64,000 nucleotides of DNA from Muricea muricata (lineage: Eukaryota > Cnidaria > Anthozoa > Malacalcyonacea > Plexauridae): NCBI GenBank assembly GCA_963855995.1, contig OY979723.1, forward strand, positions 501,001-565,000, given 5' to 3'. The position numbers were made by a program, and so were the translations under genes. Below, one piece after another: positions 59,301 to 64,000 of the stretch. Under the pieces are notes generated by a model, which was given only the letters and a program-made list of their open reading frames with translations, was not told the origin of the DNA and did not search any database. Position 1 is the first letter of the stretch, and every line of letters starts with the position of its first letter.

Positions 59301-60419
59301 TCGTTAATCTTATATCTTTCCATTGTCTTCCCCCCCCGATTTCTTTCTCCTGTCGTTCAACCCCCAGAAATCTGAACTTGTTGCAGTGTGGAAATTTTAT
59401 ACCTCATGAAGAGCGCTCAATCGTTATCAGGAAATTGTCAACACCTCGAACTCAAAGAGTAACTTATCATTGTTGTAAAATAATGTGTCAACGTATTGTT
59501 TTCTTGTCAGCATGCTAGCTGATCCCCCATTGATATCTGAATGCAAATATTTAATATTATGCATTATTACATAGAAAGAAGACAGAAAATTAATCTCGTC
59601 TTGAGTTTCTATTGCCAAAAGTTATATAAGTGTAAGCTTTAAATACCAGAAAAGTACTAGCGCACATTCCTTAAGAAAAGGCTAAAAGAAATCTTTCGTA
59701 TATTTTGCACGATAACGCCAGTCTTATTTAGCTTGGTTAAATCGCTGTATTGATTAAGATATTTCATGCAATTGCAAAGTTTTGAATTGGCTTTATCCAC
59801 GCATACAAACTGCTGTTAAAATAAATAAGATTTCAACAAAGTATATTATTCGAAGTTGTACGCACAGAATGTGATTTTCCAATCATCCGAGCAAGAGGCT
59901 GAAGAGCACGAGCATATGTCATGTACTTCTTGGTTTTAGAGAGGGAGGAATACCGTAGTACCCCGGGGAAAACCCCCCAGAGCACAGGAGAGATGGTTAG
60001 TGCGATAACTCGTGATCAACCCTCCATTATGTTCAAACAGAAAATAAACGAGAGACAATGAAATTACTCCTGCTCCCGGGCGGAAATGTCACGTATTCTC
60101 TGGTACATTAAGAAAGTGCGAAATTCACACGTTGTACTTAAGTAATCCTGTAAAAAACCACTTCATGATCAGACCAGGTTAGTCTAAGCCACATCTGTTA
60201 TTGCATTAATTCGAAATAAAAAAGTCATTTCCTCAAACACGCTTGTTCAGTCTCATTGAAAGAAGTGTTTGAATACAGCAAAAATATTTTTTTCTCATCT
60301 TCACAAACCTAGCGGATTGTTTCCCAGCCAAGGTTACTAGAGGTTACTACCGGTTACACTCGCTAGACGATAATGCGATTTCGAATATAGGTGATGAGAT
60401 GGGATAAGCGGGAGTTAGG
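53376..60419. other. Gene-poor region, no recognised gene
   Basis: Contains a small AATAAC run (about 53607-53625), the local duplication at 54430-54570, and a 15-base G run at 56440-56454. ORFs of 118-130 codons (53446, 55598, 56928) show no domain and no splice context. Confidence 0.4.
54430..54570. repeat. Local duplication cluster
   Basis: GTGATATTTCGAARCTGTGT followed by CCATTTCTTGGATA occurs twice, with extra short copies of CTTGGATAATCT and GGATAATCTATG between, as from slippage or repeated unequal exchange. Confidence 0.8.
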
Positions 60420-60720
60420 AGTAATCAGAATTAATGAGAGATAAGAAGCGAGAGTTTGTATGAGAGTATTCTGAACTCTCATGTCCTGGTCAAACGAGAA
60501 CAAGAGTTGCATGAGAATTGATGAGAGTTGAGAAGCAAGAGTTTGTATGAGAGTTCGTGTCCTGGAGAAACGAGAAGAAGAGTTGCACGACAGTTGACAA
60601 ACAACAAAATTTGTACGAGAGTTTTCTTATTATAGCTCTGATATTCCTCGTCAAACGAGATAAAAAGTTGATGACAGTTGACAAGCGACAAGTCGCAACT
60701 CTCATGTTAATGAGAAAACA
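60420..60720. repeat. GAGAGTTGAGAAGCGAG-type tandem repeat
   Basis: About four degenerate units with AGAAGCRAGAGTTTGTATGA, then CTCATGTCCTGGTCAAACGA and AACAAGAGTTGCATGA. Related to 30860-30960 in ADAMTS intron 11. Confidence 0.65.
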
Positions 60721-63365
60721 AGTTACAAGAGTGTTGATAAGTGTTGGCAATACATATAGCCGTAAGAAAAAACTAGCAAATTCGTACCAGGTCAGAGTTG
60801 ACAATGGTGCACAAACGACGATGAGAGAAGTCAACCGAATGCGCATTGCAAAAGTTTCCTCTTCTTATCAATTTTCATCTAGAAGTACAGAACGTTGACC
60901 TTGGTCTTTTCCTCTTCTCTGGACAACCCAGCCAGAACGATAAAACGGTGAAAGTGGGAACCATCTTTCCTTGCAGTAAAGATCTTAACTCTTAAGGCTG
61001 GAGCTCAATCTTATCGGATCGAAAACTTGTAAAGGCAATTCTGCTCGACACAGTATGATGTCTGATTACGGAGCTAAGCTTTGGATAAGGGCCTACTTTG
61101 TTCTTTGTTTAACAGGGCGAAAAATTGAAGGACTAAGATCAGCATAAAAGATCGAACTAATAATGACAACTTGAAGAGTATTTGAGAATATCATGATTCT
61201 GTTGCTAGCACTATTTCGTCCATCCGTCAGGAAATACACCCCTCCCCCCTGAGTTCGTGTACATAAAATCTGCATTTTTCACTCGAAAAATGCCGCTTAC
61301 AAAATATCTCCCAAGAGATGTCATTAATTGTTTTACTTGCGCTTTGCGGCAGTGCGTTGCCCTCTGCGTCAATTAGGTGCATCATTTAACATCGCATAGC
61401 TCCTAATGACCAGAATATGACAGCGAGGAAATTTGCGCTAGAACATGCTCTTATTCCATGAAGTACAAAGAATACATAAATTACAAACAGAGGTGAACCA
61501 CAACTGGTTTTTGAACTAAATGTTACAATAGTCTTCCTATATTCCTAAAGATACTTGTACCAATGCAAAACTGCAGAGAATAAAGAGGCCAAATCTCATT
61601 ATCATTTGTACCATTGTTGCGCACTTTGATGGAAAAAGCTTTGACATAAGTATGTGTTTATCATTTCAAACACACTGCAGGCTTGCCGTGTTGACGCATA
61701 TTTTCATTAAATAATGACCTTATCAAGTGTTTACATAAATTTGTACATTTGTAACAAATTAACTGTACTTTTGATCTTTCCAAGGTGGTTAACAGTCCAC
61801 AGATGCGTTTGGATCGCGCGTGTAATGTGTTTAGATGAGACTGAATACCAATTTTTAATAAAATATTTTGAGCATTAGCAAATTTGTAAGTAGTTGAGCG
61901 TCATAGGTTTTAAGATAGCTCTATTACCTCTGAACGATTCTACTTAGAGGCCCAGTATACATTGTTGCTCATTTGACACTAAAGTGAATTAGGTGAATAC
62001 CGTTATGAGGGCTTCTATGGAGTAACATCTTTAGACAAATGACTCCAATTTGCCTCTGAAGTACATACAAAGGATCAGTGCAGTGTACTTAGTATTCTGT
62101 AAATAGCCGGCCATGTAAATTCAGGATGTTGTCTCGACGACTTGAAAGATATCCTAAACGCGCAGTTCCAGTGAAATGGTTTTCAAGTAATTTAGGTCAC
62201 CACCACGACGCATTAGAAAGTAATTTCTGCAATAAATCTCGAGGATTAAAATCTTGACGAGGCAATTCAGACATAAGCCACGGCATACAGCACGCGCTTT
62301 TATCTTGACAAGAACTTGGCAACAGGACTTAAACGTCCAAAAGCTGTTTCCTAACTGCGTTACAGGAAAATACGTAATGCTACGAGAAACACGTAAAAAT
62401 TCGCACGTGAACGTTGCAAATAGACATATGCTAGCGCACAGCAGTTGATATCACTGAAGACACAAACAGGGAATGGACATATACGGCAGAAGTAAGCCAT
62501 ATTTGTCGAAAATATTCACGGCAGTACAGGGAAGATTTAACAGAGAGATATATGCAATACCACATGGGGCAGTATATTACCTTAATCACGACAAGCTTTG
62601 TTTTAAAATTAACTTAAAATCCAAAACAATATTCAAATGTTCCTATAAGCTTACTCGTAAAACAGATAATACAGAAGGTGGTCCATATGGTGTAAGGAAA
62701 TGCACAAGAACCAGCGCTTACCTGCTCAGTCCGGCTTGCAAAGGGTCGTGGCTTTGGTAAGACTCCGACTGGGGTTACTCGGGTAGCTTTTTATGCATTA
62801 TCTTGTATTGTTAGCCAGTGTGCTTTGTGCATTTCCCACAGCGCAGCTGGTTGTCGTGTTTTATCAATAAAATCGAAACAAAACACAGTCCCAAAACATT
62901 ACATGCTTCTACAACTGCCTATTGTGGCTCACTTTGTAAAGCACGTATTACAAAACGGTTTACAGTTACCAATATCGTCAATCAGTGGTATCCGGTACTG
63001 CAAATCGTATCTAATCCAAACAGAAATTGTGACATAACCTCTATCTAGATGTGCATCTTTTGAAATATAAACTGTCACGATTTGTGTTTGAACTTCCTGA
63101 AACAGATTTAATGTTTTCAAGGTTAAAAGTGGTTAAAGTGTCTATACCTTTAACCTCCCTCGGTCGAAATTAACTTCTTTTTTCACAAAAGCCTCAAGAC
63201 AGACGATAGCAATCTTATTTTTTTAATATCAGCCGCGTTTTTCGGTGCAAGTGTGAAATTCCAAGCGTAGTGGTCCAGTGTAAACAACGCTTGTGTCGGA
63301 ATGCCTTTGAATGATCAAAATTCAACGTCAAGCAAGTTGACTTTGTACAAACTTAAGATGTCGCA
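60721..63365. other. Gene-poor region, no recognised gene
   Basis: Only a degenerate 114-bp unit (61890-61975) is recognised. The ORFs at 62473-62760 and 60557-60898 have no family features, and the latter lies partly in a repeat. Confidence 0.4.
61890..61975 (+). repeat. Degenerate single unit of the 114-bp repeat family
   Basis: GATAGCTCTATTACCTCTG, then a CTTAGAGGCCCAGTAT segment, aligns with the centre of the unit. Much diverged, alone. Confidence 0.5.
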
Positions 63366-63597
63366 ACACAAACCACGGCAAGTTATTGTAAAGTACAACC
63401 TACACTGGGCCACCGCGTTTGAGATATCTTTTTCAGGTAGTTCAGACACAAACCACGACAGGTTATCGTAGAATACTACCTACACTGGACTATACACGTT
63501 CGACTGTTTGAGATACCTTTTTTAGGTAGTTCAGACACAAACCACGACAGGTTATTGTAGAATGCTACCGACACTGGACCACCACGTTTGAGAAATT
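63366..63597. repeat. Tandem repeat of 80-89 bp, three units
   Basis: Units start ACACAAACCACG at about 63366, 63446 and 63535 and contain AGGTTATYGTAGAATACTAC, then an ACACTGGACCACCACGTTTG segment. Unit 2 has a 9-bp insertion. Confidence 0.85.
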
Positions 63598-64000
63598 CAG
63601 AAACAGTCGATAACTTATTATCGAAATTGTCTTACACATTTTACTCTACTTTTGAAGATTTATTTTTTAAACCCTCAGTTTCCTGCTTAATAGTTCCGGC
63701 ACGCAGATGGAATGAATGAAAAAGGAAATAAAGTCAAAATGAATGAAGTTGCTGTCTGCAAAATCAAAAGAGACACGCTGTTCTTTCAGTTTAATCCATT
63801 TACGTTTTAAAGAGGACGTGATTAACTCAAGTAGTCTGCAGTGACGCAAGAAAGTTCAGCAAAGTCATGAATTCAAACAAAATCACTAATTAGCTATATC
63901 TTATGTACAAAGTATAGCTTGTTAAAAAATGTCGAGATGTCGGCAAGGTAATTAATGTACGACTCATGTCTGATCACGGAGGACAGCTATAATACAAGAA

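Overview
The window is animal (metazoan) nuclear DNA. It is AT-rich, with short exons, GT-AG introns and many dispersed repeats. I infer a non-bilaterian or simple marine invertebrate, most likely an anthozoan cnidarian (coral or sea anemone). The basis is gene content, exon style and the repeat types, and no single diagnostic feature proves it. Exons were assembled by eye from translated segments, GT/AG boundaries and codon phase.

Layout. (1) 210-4696, minus: the 5' part of a PTP-PEST-type tyrosine phosphatase (PTPN12/18/22 group), eight exons, running off the left edge just before its active-site P-loop. (2) 6473-6842: a 370-bp Tc1/mariner-like MITE flanked by TA. (3) 6902-7432, minus: a small calponin-homology-domain protein on one exon. 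(4) 7.5-12.9 kb: no recognised gene; holds two inverted-repeat elements. (5) 12934-16265, plus: a complete three-exon zinc exporter of the ZnT1 (SLC30A1) type whose stop codon lies in a 26-bp tandem triplication. (6) 16.3-19.4 kb: nested repeats between two convergent genes. (7) 19378-41538, minus: a complete 41-exon GON-domain ADAMTS protease (ADAMTS9/20, GON-1 group). The reading frame closes exactly at 1981 codons plus stop, with 17 thrombospondin type 1 repeats. (8) 41.5-64 kb: no recognised gene, only repeats and small chance-like ORFs.

The genes are not an operon and share no obvious pathway. The secreted ADAMTS would act on extracellular matrix, ZnT1 exports zinc at the plasma membrane, and the phosphatase and the CH protein are cytoplasmic.

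Most notable: intron 17 of the ADAMTS gene is largely a (CCACA)n microsatellite. It is 477 nt long, a multiple of three, and has no in-frame stop, so retention would insert 159 residues of mostly a C-G-V-V-W repeat into the spacer domain. The introns of the same gene also carry at least six arrays of one approximately 114-bp repeat family, in both orientations. I found no sign of a wholly new multi-gene system.
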